From the NCBI GenBank assembly GCA_934141615.1, contig CAKPCM010000031.1:1-11272 (forward strand): a stretch of 11,272 bases of DNA. Reading direction: 5' to 3'. Position 1 is the stretch's first letter. Each line of letters starts with the position of its first letter. Below, in pieces: positions 1 to 5,372 of this stretch. The position numbers and the translations under genes are program-made. Below the pieces are notes generated by a model, which ran no database searches, was not told where the DNA came from, and was given only the letters and a program-made list of their open reading frames with translations. The stretch is from an uncultured Bacilli bacterium. GTDB lineage: Bacteria; Bacillota_I; Bacilli_A; RF39; UBA660.

Positions 1-196
1 TTTCACCACCTAACGCATCAATTTCTCTTACAACAATACCTTTAGCTGAACCTCCTATAGAAGGATTACAAGGCATATCTGCTATATTATTAATATTAAT
101 TGTTATAAGAAGCGTATTTTTTTTCATTCTGGCACACGCAAGTGCTGCCTCACATCCAGCGTGTCCTGCTCCAACAACTATAACATCATATTTCAT
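1..196 (-). CDS. mnmG: MnmG (GidA), tRNA wobble-uridine modification FAD enzyme, N-terminal part only
   Basis: The 65 visible residues are the N terminus of MnmG, the FAD- and NADH-dependent partner of MnmE that installs the carboxymethylaminomethyl group on wobble uridine 34 of certain tRNAs. The Rossmann dinucleotide-binding motif VVGAGHAGCEAA is at residues 7-18 and the family motif MPCNPSIGGSAKG at 41-53. The gene reads leftwards and its remaining roughly 560 codons lie outside the window. The ATG at 196-194 is preceded by an AGGTGAG ribosome binding site at a suitable distance. A good promoter lies just upstream (222-250), so it probably does not depend on readthrough from mnmE, from which it is separated by a nuclease gene. 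The identification is firm despite truncation. Confidence 0.96.
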   Translation of the reverse strand, partial: MKYDVIVVGAGHAGCEAALACARMKKNTLLITININNIADMPCNPSIGGSAKGIVVREIDALGGE

Positions 197-221
197 AACT
201 CTCACCTGCTTTTCTTTTGGT

Positions 222-250
222 ATTATACAATAATATGATTAAAAAGTTAA
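222..250 (-). promoter_or_regulatory. sigma-A-type promoter of mnmG
   Basis: On the minus strand TTAACT (250-245) and TATAAT (227-222) are separated by exactly 17 bases, giving a 10 of 12 match to the sigma-A consensus about 25 bases before the mnmG start. Its -35 box overlaps the right arm of the hairpin at the end of the upstream nuclease gene. Confidence 0.6.
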
Positions 251-279
251 TTAGTTATTAAAATTTTATATAACTTTTT
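241..279 (-). terminator. weak AT-rich terminator-like hairpin at the end of the nuclease gene
   Basis: AAAAAGTTA (241-249) and TAACTTTTT (271-279) form a perfect 9-bp inverted repeat around a 21-base loop that contains the nuclease stop codon (268-266). Read leftwards the right arm itself ends in five T. With only one G-C pair the stem is weak, so termination is likely partial at best. Confidence 0.35.
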
Positions 280-1192
280 CTAAATCATAACTAATTAAAT
301 AAATGCCATCATCATTTACGTATTCAAATATAAAATTATCATTCTTTTTAGATATAATTAATCCTATACTTTTGTTATGATACTTCTTTTTTATGGTGTT
401 ATCTATTATTTTTCTATATAACTGAACCTGGCTTACATCTTTATAATTAGTACTATTAAGCTTTAATTCTACCGGAATATAACAATTTAAATTAATGTTA
501 AATAAAAGTATATCCACATAAAAATGTTTTCCATAATAATCTAATTTATACTCACTTCCAGCATACAAAAATCCTGAACCTAACTGTAGGAAAAAATCCC
601 TTAATTCATCTAATATGTATTTTTTTAGTACTTTTTCACTTATGTTTTCATTTCCTGGTGATTTTATTATAATTGGATCTAAAAGCATATCTTTTAAACT
701 ATAACTAGCTTCATTTTTCGAATTTATAATCTTGATGTTATTTTTATCAGCGTAAGAAAGTCTATCATAAGCCTTTTCTTTTATCAATTTTGCAAGTTCT
801 CTTTTAGATAAATTATTTAAAATACACTGATTTATGTAATAATTTCTTTCATTTTCATTTTTGATTGGAAGTAAGTATTTCCAATTTGTCCAACTAATAT
901 TTAATTGGTGCTCCAGCGGGGCACCTTTTTGAATTATTGTATAAAATTGCCTCATTCTTTTTAAATTAGATATATTATATCCACTACCATATTGTTCTAC
1001 TAATTTTAATGACCACTTTTTAATTAAACTATTACCATATTTTGCTCTTTCTTCTCCGCCTTGTGCTTCTACTAATAACTTGCCTATTTCATAATAAGTT
1101 TTTAACTTATCACTATTATAACTAAGCCTTCTTACCCCATCTTTTACTTCTTTCTTTTCTATCAAATCTTTTATTTCTTCGTAATAATTCAT
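266..1192 (-). CDS. YhcG-type PD-(D/E)XK nuclease (DUF1016 family)
   Basis: A 308-residue protein with the two-part YhcG/DUF1016 layout. The N-terminal helical domain (about 1-145) includes YYEIGKLLVEAQ at 33-44 and the ISWTNWKYLL motif at 99-108. A PD-(D/E)XK nuclease fold occupies about 165-300. Candidate active-site residues are Asp227 in YVDILLF and Glu242/Lys244 in VELKL, with a possible accessory Glu196. Family members are often found near restriction-modification or other defence genes, but their exact role is poorly settled and none are visible here. The start is the ATG at 1192-1190, which has a strong AGGAGG (1207-1202) nine bases upstream. An in-frame ATG 24 bases further out would place that site inside the gene. 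It separates mnmE from mnmG, is flanked by its own terminator and promoter-like sequences, and looks like an acquired cargo gene. No partner gene is adjacent. Confidence 0.85.
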   Translation of the reverse strand: MNYYEEIKDLIEKKEVKDGVRRLSYNSDKLKTYYEIGKLLVEAQGGEERAKYGNSLIKKWSLKLVEQYGSGYNISNLKRMRQFYTIIQKGAPLEHQLNISWTNWKYLLPIKNENERNYYINQCILNNLSKRELAKLIKEKAYDRLSYADKNNIKIINSKNEASYSLKDMLLDPIIIKSPGNENISEKVLKKYILDELRDFFLQLGSGFLYAGSEYKLDYYGKHFYVDILLFNINLNCYIPVELKLNSTNYKDVSQVQLYRKIIDNTIKKKYHNKSIGLIISKKNDNFIFEYVNDDGIYLISYDLEKVI

Positions 1193-1218
1193 AATAAGCT
1201 CCCTCCTCAAATTCATCT

Positions 1219-1224
1219 ATTATA
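1219..1224 (-). promoter_or_regulatory. possible -10 element of the YhcG-type nuclease gene
   Basis: A perfect TATAAT (1224-1219) lies 12 bases upstream of the AGGAGG ribosome binding site. No convincing -35 is found 16-18 bases upstream, where the sequence is a T run. The mnmE terminator just upstream argues that the gene needs its own promoter, which is the main support. Confidence 0.3.
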
Positions 1225-1267
1225 TATATGTAATTTGAAAAAAAGCTCATATTATGTCACATATAAT

Positions 1268-1294
1268 AAAAACTTGGATAAAACCCAAGTTTTT
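1268..1294 (-). terminator. intrinsic terminator after mnmE
   Basis: AAAAACTTGG (1268-1277) and CCAAGTTTTT (1285-1294) form a perfect 10-bp stem with a 7-base loop, beginning 10 bases past the mnmE stop. The A and T tracts at the two ends give a T tract in either reading direction. It separates mnmE transcription from the inserted nuclease gene. Confidence 0.75.
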
Positions 1295-1303
1295 AAAACA
1301 CAT

Positions 1304-2647
1304 TTACTTTCCTAAACAAAATCTACTAAATAAATTATCAATTAATTCTTCCGTGTAATTAGCTCCTATTATGTCTCCTAGTTTTTCCCATACTAATTTC
1401 AAATCTATTTCAATCATATCTATTTCTCTTTCTTCTTTAATACCTTGTTCTACGTCCTCTAATGATTTAATAGCAGACTTTAATAAAGATATTTGTCTTA
1501 CATTAGTAAAGAAAGTTAAGTTTTTGCTCATAAATGTTCCAACGTTAAACAATTCTTTTATTGCATCTTTTATATCTTCTATTCCCTTGTTATTTTTAGC
1601 ACTTATTTTTATAACGTTATCCATATAAGAATTATTTAGCTTTAAATCTATTTTATTCATTATTATAATTCTTTTTTTATCTTTAGTTTTTTCTAATAAA
1701 TACTTATCTTCTTCACTTAAAGGGCAACTAGCATCCAAAATAAGTAATACTAATTCTGCTTCATCTATTAAGCTTAAACTCTTTTCAATACCTATTTTTT
1801 CAACTATATCATCTGATTTTCTAACACCTGCTGTATCTATTAAATTAAGTTTTACACCACCTACTAAAATACTTCCCTCTACTATATCACGCGTTGTACC
1901 TTTTACATCTGTTACAATGGCTTTTTCCTCTTCTAATAAAGCATTTAAAAGACTTGATTTACCTACGTTTGGTTTTCCTAATATAACCGTTTTAATACCA
2001 TCTTTTAATATTTTTCCATCCTCTGATAATTTTAATGTCTTTAATAACTTTTCTTTTATTTCTCGTACTTTTTCTCTTATTTTGTTTATTGTTACTACTT
2101 CTATATCTTCATACTCAGGATAATCTATATTTACTTCTATATTAGATACTAAACTTATTATATCTTCTCTTGTATCTGTTATTAACCTAGAAACATTACC
2201 AGATAACTCATTAATAGCCATTTTTCTAGTTAGTTCTGTTTCAGAATTTATTAAATCCATAACTCCTTCTGATTCGGTCAAATCTATTCTACCATTTAAA
2301 AATGCTCTTTTAGTAAATTCACCAGGTTCTGCTAATCTGCAACCTTCAAGAAGTAATATTTCCATTATTTTATTAACAACTGCAATTGAGCCATGAGTGT
2401 TTATTTCTATTACATCTTCTTTTGTATACGTTTTAGGTGCTTTCATAATTGATAATAATACCTCATCTATAATTTCATCATTATATACTATATGACCATA
2501 ATTTATCGTATGACTTGATGCTTTTTCTAAATCTTTACCATCAAATAAAGGATTAATTATTTTTATAGCATCAAATCCTGATACTCTAATAATAGATATT
2601 GCTCCTTCTCCAAGTGCTGTTGATATTGCAACTATTGTATCGTTCAC
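1304..2647 (-). CDS. mnmE: MnmE (TrmE), tRNA wobble-uridine modification GTPase
   Basis: A 447-residue protein, close to the usual 450-460. MnmE works with MnmG to modify wobble uridine 34 of tRNAs, using a tetrahydrofolate-derived one-carbon unit and GTP hydrolysis. The N-terminal folate-binding and dimerisation domain covers about 1-120. The G domain is inserted in a helical domain and shows GKPNVGKS (224-231), TTRD (251-254), DTAG (271-274), NKID (331-334) and SAK (349-351). The C terminus is FCLGK with the conserved Cys444. Start is GTG at 2647-2645 with an AAAGGG site upstream. An extended -10 promoter lies in the 64-base gap after khpB, so it can be transcribed independently of the rpmH-khpB operon. 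A 10-bp terminator follows. Nothing appears damaged. Confidence 0.98.
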   Translation of the reverse strand: MNDTIVAISTALGEGAISIIRVSGFDAIKIINPLFDGKDLEKASSHTINYGHIVYNDEIIDEVLLSIMKAPKTYTKEDVIEINTHGSIAVVNKIMEILLLEGCRLAEPGEFTKRAFLNGRIDLTESEGVMDLINSETELTRKMAINELSGNVSRLITDTREDIISLVSNIEVNIDYPEYEDIEVVTINKIREKVREIKEKLLKTLKLSEDGKILKDGIKTVILGKPNVGKSSLLNALLEEEKAIVTDVKGTTRDIVEGSILVGGVKLNLIDTAGVRKSDDIVEKIGIEKSLSLIDEAELVLLILDASCPLSEEDKYLLEKTKDKKRIIIMNKIDLKLNNSYMDNVIKISAKNNKGIEDIKDAIKELFNVGTFMSKNLTFFTNVRQISLLKSAIKSLEDVEQGIKEEREIDMIEIDLKLVWEKLGDIIGANYTEELIDNLFSRFCLGK

Positions 2648-2674
2648 TTTAAATCACATCCCTTTGTTAGAAGT

Positions 2675-2683
2675 ATTATAACA
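2675..2683 (-). promoter_or_regulatory. extended -10 promoter of mnmE
   Basis: The minus strand reads TGTTATAAT from 2683 to 2675, a perfect TATAAT with an upstream TGn extension, about 28 bases before the GTG start. The -35 region (CTTCTT at 17 bases) is poor, which is typical of promoters that rely on the extended -10. Confidence 0.5.
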
Positions 2684-2694
2684 TATAAGCAAAT

Positions 2695-2719
2695 AAAAAG
2701 AAGAAATATTTCTATTTCT
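2695..2719 (-). terminator. weak terminator-like hairpin overlapping the khpB stop
   Basis: Read leftwards, AGAAATA (2719-2713), a GAAA loop (2712-2709) and TATTTCT (2708-2702) form a 7-bp stem, followed after TC by five T (2699-2695). The stem is AT-rich and includes the khpB stop codon, so partial termination is the most that can be argued. Confidence 0.35.
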
Positions 2720-3335
2720 CCACAGGTTTAATTACAACACATCTATTTGGTTCTTCACCAGTACTTTCTGTTGTAACTCCCTTAAAATTAGATAATCTGT
2801 TATGAACTAATCTTCTTTCATATGAGTTCATCCTATCCATTTTAACTTCTATACCAGTTTTTACAACGTCTTTAGCTAACTTAAGTGCTAAACGTTCAAT
2901 GTTTTTTTCTTGTTTTTCTTTATAGTCATTAGCGTCTAAAATAACGTTTACTCTAGTTCCTAACTTACTTTGAATTGATTGTCTTAATAAATCTTGAAGT
3001 GAAGACATTGTCCTACCATTTTTTCCGATTAAAATAGAACTGTTATCTGACATCATATTAACTTTTATATAATTTGGTCTTTTTTGTGTTTCAAACTCAA
3101 CACTTATTCCCATAAGACTAGTTATTTCTTTTAAGTAGGATTTTATATATTCTACTACATCATCTTTTAAAACAACCGTTAAAATATACTTTTTAGACTT
3201 AAATAAACCTGTTTTAGCCTCTTCTTTAATGCTTGTATATACTTCATCAGTTGATGCATTAAGTTCGTTTAAAGCTTTATTTAGTAATTCTTCACTATTT
3301 TTTCCTTCATATTTATGACTTTTTAATTTTTGCAC
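2712..3335 (-). CDS. khpB: KhpB (Jag/EloR), KH and R3H domain RNA-binding protein
   Basis: A 207-residue cytoplasmic RNA-binding protein of the Jag/KhpB/EloR family, usually encoded directly after yidC near the origin. In streptococci and relatives it pairs with KhpA and influences cell elongation and division. A Jag_N domain occupies about 1-50. The KH-II domain has its GxxG loop in IGKNGRT (103-109), and the R3H domain carries RRLVH (174-178) near the C terminus. The start chosen is GTG at 3335-3333. The AAGGAG site (3349-3344) is eight bases upstream of it but overlaps the alternative GTG at 3344, which is therefore too close to be used. The gene overlaps the end of yidC by 23 bases, indicating translational coupling. 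Confidence 0.95.
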   Translation of the reverse strand: MQKLKSHKYEGKNSEELLNKALNELNASTDEVYTSIKEEAKTGLFKSKKYILTVVLKDDVVEYIKSYLKEITSLMGISVEFETQKRPNYIKVNMMSDNSSILIGKNGRTMSSLQDLLRQSIQSKLGTRVNVILDANDYKEKQEKNIERLALKLAKDVVKTGIEVKMDRMNSYERRLVHNRLSNFKGVTTESTGEEPNRCVVIKPVEK

Positions 3336-4305
3336 TATTACCACTCCTTGCTACTAGTAAATTTTGAATAACCGTAAATAAACTTGAAGTTATCCAGTAT
3401 AAACCAATTGCTGTTGATAGTTGGAATGAACTAATAGTTATTACAACTACCATCATATTCATCATCATTTTTGTAGAACCTGCAGCTGGATTTGAATTAT
3501 CAGTAGCTTGTGTTCCGTTTAGTTTTAATGAGAAGAAAGTTACGATAAATACGATTACTGGAATTATCAAATACCAGAAGTTTCCTTTAGATAAAGCAAA
3601 CCAAGGTGTTGTTCCAAGTTGTAATCCTAAGAATTTACCTTCAAATATCGCTGGAGTTCTGTTTATGGCTTCTAAGAAAGCAATAAATAATGGTAACTGA
3701 ATAATTGCAATTAAGCATCCAGAGAATAATGATATATTATATTTTTTATAAATTGCCATCATTTCTTGTGACTTAGCCATCATAGCTTGTTGATCATCCA
3801 TTTTGTTAGCATATTTCTTTTCTAGTCTTTGTAATTCTGGTTGTGCCTTTTTTAAATTTTCAGATTGCATTGCACTTTTCTTTGTTACTGGATATAAAAT
3901 TAACCTAATAGCAAGTCCTGCAAGTATTACAGCAAGTCCAAAGTTTTTAACTAAATAACCTAACTTTAATATTAACCAAGCAAGAGGTTTTATAAAAATG
4001 TTATCCCATAATCCTTCACTTGCTTTTACCTTTGGTACAAAGTTTTTACAATCTACTAACTTATCAGTATTAACTTTATTATCCTTATAAACCTTTATAA
4101 GTTCTTTTTCAGTTGGCTTACAAATGATATTTTCCGTTAAAGACTGACCCGTTGCATTCTTTCCTTTTGTATACCTTACTACCGTCTTTGTTTTTTTACC
4201 CTTATTGTTAGTTTTTTCAACAACTAATTGTTTAGTACAACCAGTTAATAAAAAAACTAGTAAAAAAACTATCAATATCTTCCCTATTTTCTTTAGTTTT
4301 TTCAT
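3313..4305 (-). CDS. yidC: YidC/Oxa1/SpoIIIJ membrane protein insertase
   Basis: A 330-residue lipoprotein-type YidC that inserts and folds inner-membrane proteins, alone or with SecYEG. Residues 1-23 are a lipoprotein signal peptide: a lysine-rich start, a hydrophobic core, then the lipobox LLTGC with Cys23. A short extracytoplasmic segment (24-100) holds two cysteines, Cys62 and Cys86, that could form a disulphide. The first conserved transmembrane segment (about 118-140) contains Arg134, the positive charge expected in the hydrophilic groove. A charged helical hairpin (142-190) and further membrane segments (about 192-215, 243-262, 281-318) follow. The start lies 14 bases after the rnpA stop and the end overlaps khpB, so the three are cotranscribed. 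No yidD lies between rnpA and yidC, where many bacteria have it. Confidence 0.97.
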   Translation of the reverse strand: MKKLKKIGKILIVFLLVFLLTGCTKQLVVEKTNNKGKKTKTVVRYTKGKNATGQSLTENIICKPTEKELIKVYKDNKVNTDKLVDCKNFVPKVKASEGLWDNIFIKPLAWLILKLGYLVKNFGLAVILAGLAIRLILYPVTKKSAMQSENLKKAQPELQRLEKKYANKMDDQQAMMAKSQEMMAIYKKYNISLFSGCLIAIIQLPLFIAFLEAINRTPAIFEGKFLGLQLGTTPWFALSKGNFWYLIIPVIVFIVTFFSLKLNGTQATDNSNPAAGSTKMMMNMMVVVITISSFQLSTAIGLYWITSSLFTVIQNLLVARSGNSAKIKKS

Positions 4306-4319
4306 CTAGCTATTTTCTC

Positions 4320-4646
4320 CTATCTATTAAATTTTTTTAAAACACTAATTAAATCTTCCTTTAATTCCAAATACTGGGCGCTTACCGCACTTTTCTTTAA
4401 TACAATTATATAATCTTTATAAGCAAAATGCAACTTAGATTTATCAATTATATCCTTTACTCTTCTTTTTATTAAATTCCTCGTAACAGCGTTTCCTAAC
4501 TTTTTAGAAACACATATTCCAAATCTATAATTTTCTAAATCATTATCCTTAATATATATATAAGCGTATTTAGAGTATGTTTGATTTCTTAGTTTAAATG
4601 CTTTATCAAAATCTCTTTTTTCCTTAACTATGTTTATTTTTTTCAT
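4320..4646 (-). CDS. rnpA: Ribonuclease P protein component
   Basis: A 108-residue basic protein that assists the RNase P RNA in trimming tRNA 5' leaders. The RNR signature of the family is plain: RFGICVSKKLGNAVTRNLIKRR covers about residues 41-62. The length is typical of 105-120 residues. The start is ATG at 4646-4644, with an AGAGGTG ribosome binding site a few bases upstream. The reading frame stays open for 32 more codons outward, but those would run through the attenuator and the rpmH end and resemble nothing in the family. It lies 46 bases downstream of rpmH, behind a hairpin with a T tract, so its mRNA level should be lower than that of rpmH. Confidence 0.97.
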   Translation of the reverse strand: MKKINIVKEKRDFDKAFKLRNQTYSKYAYIYIKDNDLENYRFGICVSKKLGNAVTRNLIKRRVKDIIDKSKLHFAYKDYIIVLKKSAVSAQYLELKEDLISVLKKFNR

Positions 4647-4664
4647 AAGTGCACCTCTAATAAC

Positions 4665-4690
4665 AAAAAACCACTTACCTAAATAAGTGG
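4665..4690 (-). terminator. terminator-like attenuator between rpmH and rnpA
   Basis: Read leftwards, CCACTTA (4690-4684), a 6-base loop and TAAGTGG (4677-4671) form a perfect 7-bp stem followed at once by six T (4670-4665). It begins 2 bases past the rpmH stop and ends just before the rnpA ribosome binding site. Because rnpA, yidC and khpB have no evident other promoter, it must leak and probably sets the excess of rpmH over rnpA message. Confidence 0.7.
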
Positions 4691-4692
4691 AA

Positions 4693-4821
4693 TTATGCTG
4701 ATAATTTTTTACGTCCTTTTGCTCTTCTTTTATTAATAACATTAGTTCCAGCTAATTTTCTTGCAAAAAAACCGTGATTTTTCTTTCTCTTATGGTTATT
4801 TGGTTGAAAAGGTCTTTTCAT
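4693..4821 (-). CDS. rpmH: 50S ribosomal protein L34
   Basis: A 42-residue, strongly basic protein with the L34 hallmarks: it begins MKRPFQPNNHKRKKNHGF and ends RRAKGRKKLSA. L34 is a late-assembling component of the large ribosomal subunit and is nearly always encoded next to rnpA beside dnaA. It is slightly short of the usual 44 residues. The gap falls in the variable middle, where HGFFARKLAGTNVINK replaces the usual RARMxTxxGRKVLxR stretch. A GGAGGTG ribosome binding site precedes the ATG at 4821-4819. A near-perfect promoter about 50 bases upstream drives it and the operon behind it. Confidence 0.97.
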   Translation of the reverse strand: MKRPFQPNNHKRKKNHGFFARKLAGTNVINKRRAKGRKKLSA

Positions 4822-4871
4822 CTTTACACCTCCAATTTCTCTTTTTCGTCTTTTTCTTTTTAAACACGACT

Positions 4872-4900
4872 ATTATAAGTGTTATTTTATCAATTGTCAA
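4872..4900 (-). promoter_or_regulatory. consensus sigma-A promoter of the rpmH operon
   Basis: On the minus strand TTGACA (4900-4895), a 17-base spacer and TATAAT (4877-4872) match the consensus perfectly. Transcription would start near 4865, giving a leader of about 44 bases before rpmH. This is the strongest promoter in the window, as suits a ribosomal protein gene beside the origin. Confidence 0.9.
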
Positions 4901-5006
4901 CCTTTTTAATGTACAGAAATAACATTAAAATAAAGTTGTTTATAATGTTTAAAATTAGTAACTTGGTTAAAATTTAGCTTAAATCCCCTATTTTCTTGTC
5001 AAGTCT

Positions 5007-5015
5007 TTTTCCACA
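5007..5015 (+). promoter_or_regulatory. DnaA box TTTTCCACA
   Basis: A perfect match to the TTWTCCACA DnaA-box consensus. It is the box farthest left in the upstream origin region. Confidence 0.8.
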
Positions 5016-5055
5016 TTTTCTAAAATTTATAATTTTAAGTGTAAAATAGTTAATC

Positions 5056-5077
5056 ACATACTTTTCCACAAGTATGT
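5056..5077. repeat. 8-bp inverted repeat embracing a DnaA box
   Basis: ACATACTT (5056-5063) and AAGTATGT (5070-5077) are perfect reverse complements separated by TTCCAC. The DnaA box at 5062-5070 occupies the loop and the adjacent stem ends. As single strand this would fold into a hairpin with the box core in the loop. No T tract follows, so it is not a terminator. Confidence 0.75.
5062..5070 (+). promoter_or_regulatory. DnaA box TTTTCCACA within a palindrome
   Basis: A perfect TTTTCCACA box centred in the 8-bp inverted repeat at 5056-5077. Confidence 0.8.
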
Positions 5078-5125
5078 CCCGTTTTTCCTTATAAAATATA
5101 AAGATTTCAATAATTATTAACATGC

Positions 5126-5134
5126 TGTGGAAAA
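5126..5134 (-). promoter_or_regulatory. DnaA box TTTTCCACA
   Basis: A perfect box on the minus strand. Reading on from it, after six bases, come two TAA trinucleotides in very AT-rich sequence, a weak candidate for DnaA-trios. Confidence 0.8.
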
Positions 5135-5222
5135 CTTTGAAATGTTTATAATTTTAAAGTGTATAATTTTTTTGTGGAAAGGTGGATTTTGTCGATTTTT
5201 GTTGAAATATGGTGATTTTACC

Positions 5223-5231
5223 TGTGGAAAA
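5223..5231 (-). promoter_or_regulatory. DnaA box TTTTCCACA
   Basis: A perfect minus-strand box, paired with a second box in the same orientation 13 bases away. Confidence 0.8.
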
Positions 5232-5235
5232 CTAT

Positions 5236-5244
5236 TGTGGAAAA
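5236..5244 (-). promoter_or_regulatory. DnaA box TTTTCCACA
   Basis: A perfect minus-strand box, the second of a close pair of equal orientation. Confidence 0.8.
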
Positions 5245-5265
5245 GTATTCTCACATCATTATACA

Positions 5266-5294
5266 TTGTTTTTCCACAGTTTTTTTGGTAAAAT
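5266..5294 (+). promoter_or_regulatory. probable dnaA promoter overlapping a DnaA box
   Basis: TTGTTT (5266-5271) and TAAAAT (5289-5294) are 17 bases apart, and the -10 carries a TGG extension (5286-5288). The start would be near 5301, leaving a 72-base leader. A DnaA box covers 5270-5278, between the two elements, so bound DnaA should block RNA polymerase. An imperfect inverted repeat (ATACAC 5317-5322, GTGTAT 5333-5338) lies in the leader. Confidence 0.5.
5270..5278 (+). promoter_or_regulatory. DnaA box TTTTCCACA inside the dnaA promoter
   Basis: A perfect box starting within the -35 hexamer and running into the spacer of the probable dnaA promoter. This position fits autorepression by DnaA. 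Confidence 0.8.
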
Positions 5295-5372
5295 ATATGT
5301 AAACAACCGAGGTTTTATACACTATTTTTTACGTGTATTAGTTAATTAGTTGGTGGGGGAAAGGAGGTTATT

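Larger units (their letters stand above)
4901..5372. other. oriC, upstream part: AT-rich DnaA-box cluster
   Basis: This 470-base stretch between the divergent rpmH and dnaA operons has no gene. It holds six perfect TTTTCCACA boxes, listed separately, plus a near-perfect box TGTGGAAAG on the minus strand at 5173-5181. Box orientation changes across the region: plus at 5007, 5062 and 5270, and minus at 5126, 5173, 5223 and 5236. It also holds the dnaA promoter and three related AT-rich elements containing TTTATAAT (near 4939, 5026 and 5145). A 7-bp inverted repeat (AACATTA 4921-4927, TAATGTT 4943-4949) has no assigned function. The arrangement matches the upstream half of a bipartite Bacillus-type origin. 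Confidence 0.9.

Noticed and set aside
510..518. A DnaA-like box ATATCCACA inside the nuclease gene
   Set aside because: It has one mismatch at the first position, is isolated and lies in coding sequence, so it is most likely chance. The similar one-mismatch site in dnaN (7178-7186) was treated the same way.
1193..1216. An upstream ATG for the YhcG-type nuclease
   Set aside because: The strong AGGAGG would lie inside the coding sequence, whereas it is ideally spaced for the ATG at 1192.
3336..3344. A GTG start of khpB three codons upstream of the one chosen
   Set aside because: It overlaps the AAGGAG ribosome binding site itself, which is correctly spaced for the GTG at 3335.
4647..4742. 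A 32-codon N-terminal extension of rnpA
   Set aside because: It would translate the rpmH end and the attenuator hairpin. The ATG at 4646 has a proper ribosome binding site and gives the normal family start.
5111..5134. A second DnaA-trio track beyond the minus-strand box at 5126
   Set aside because: Only two TAA triplets occur, with a six-base gap, and the rest is generic AT-rich sequence. It is much weaker than the array at 6829.
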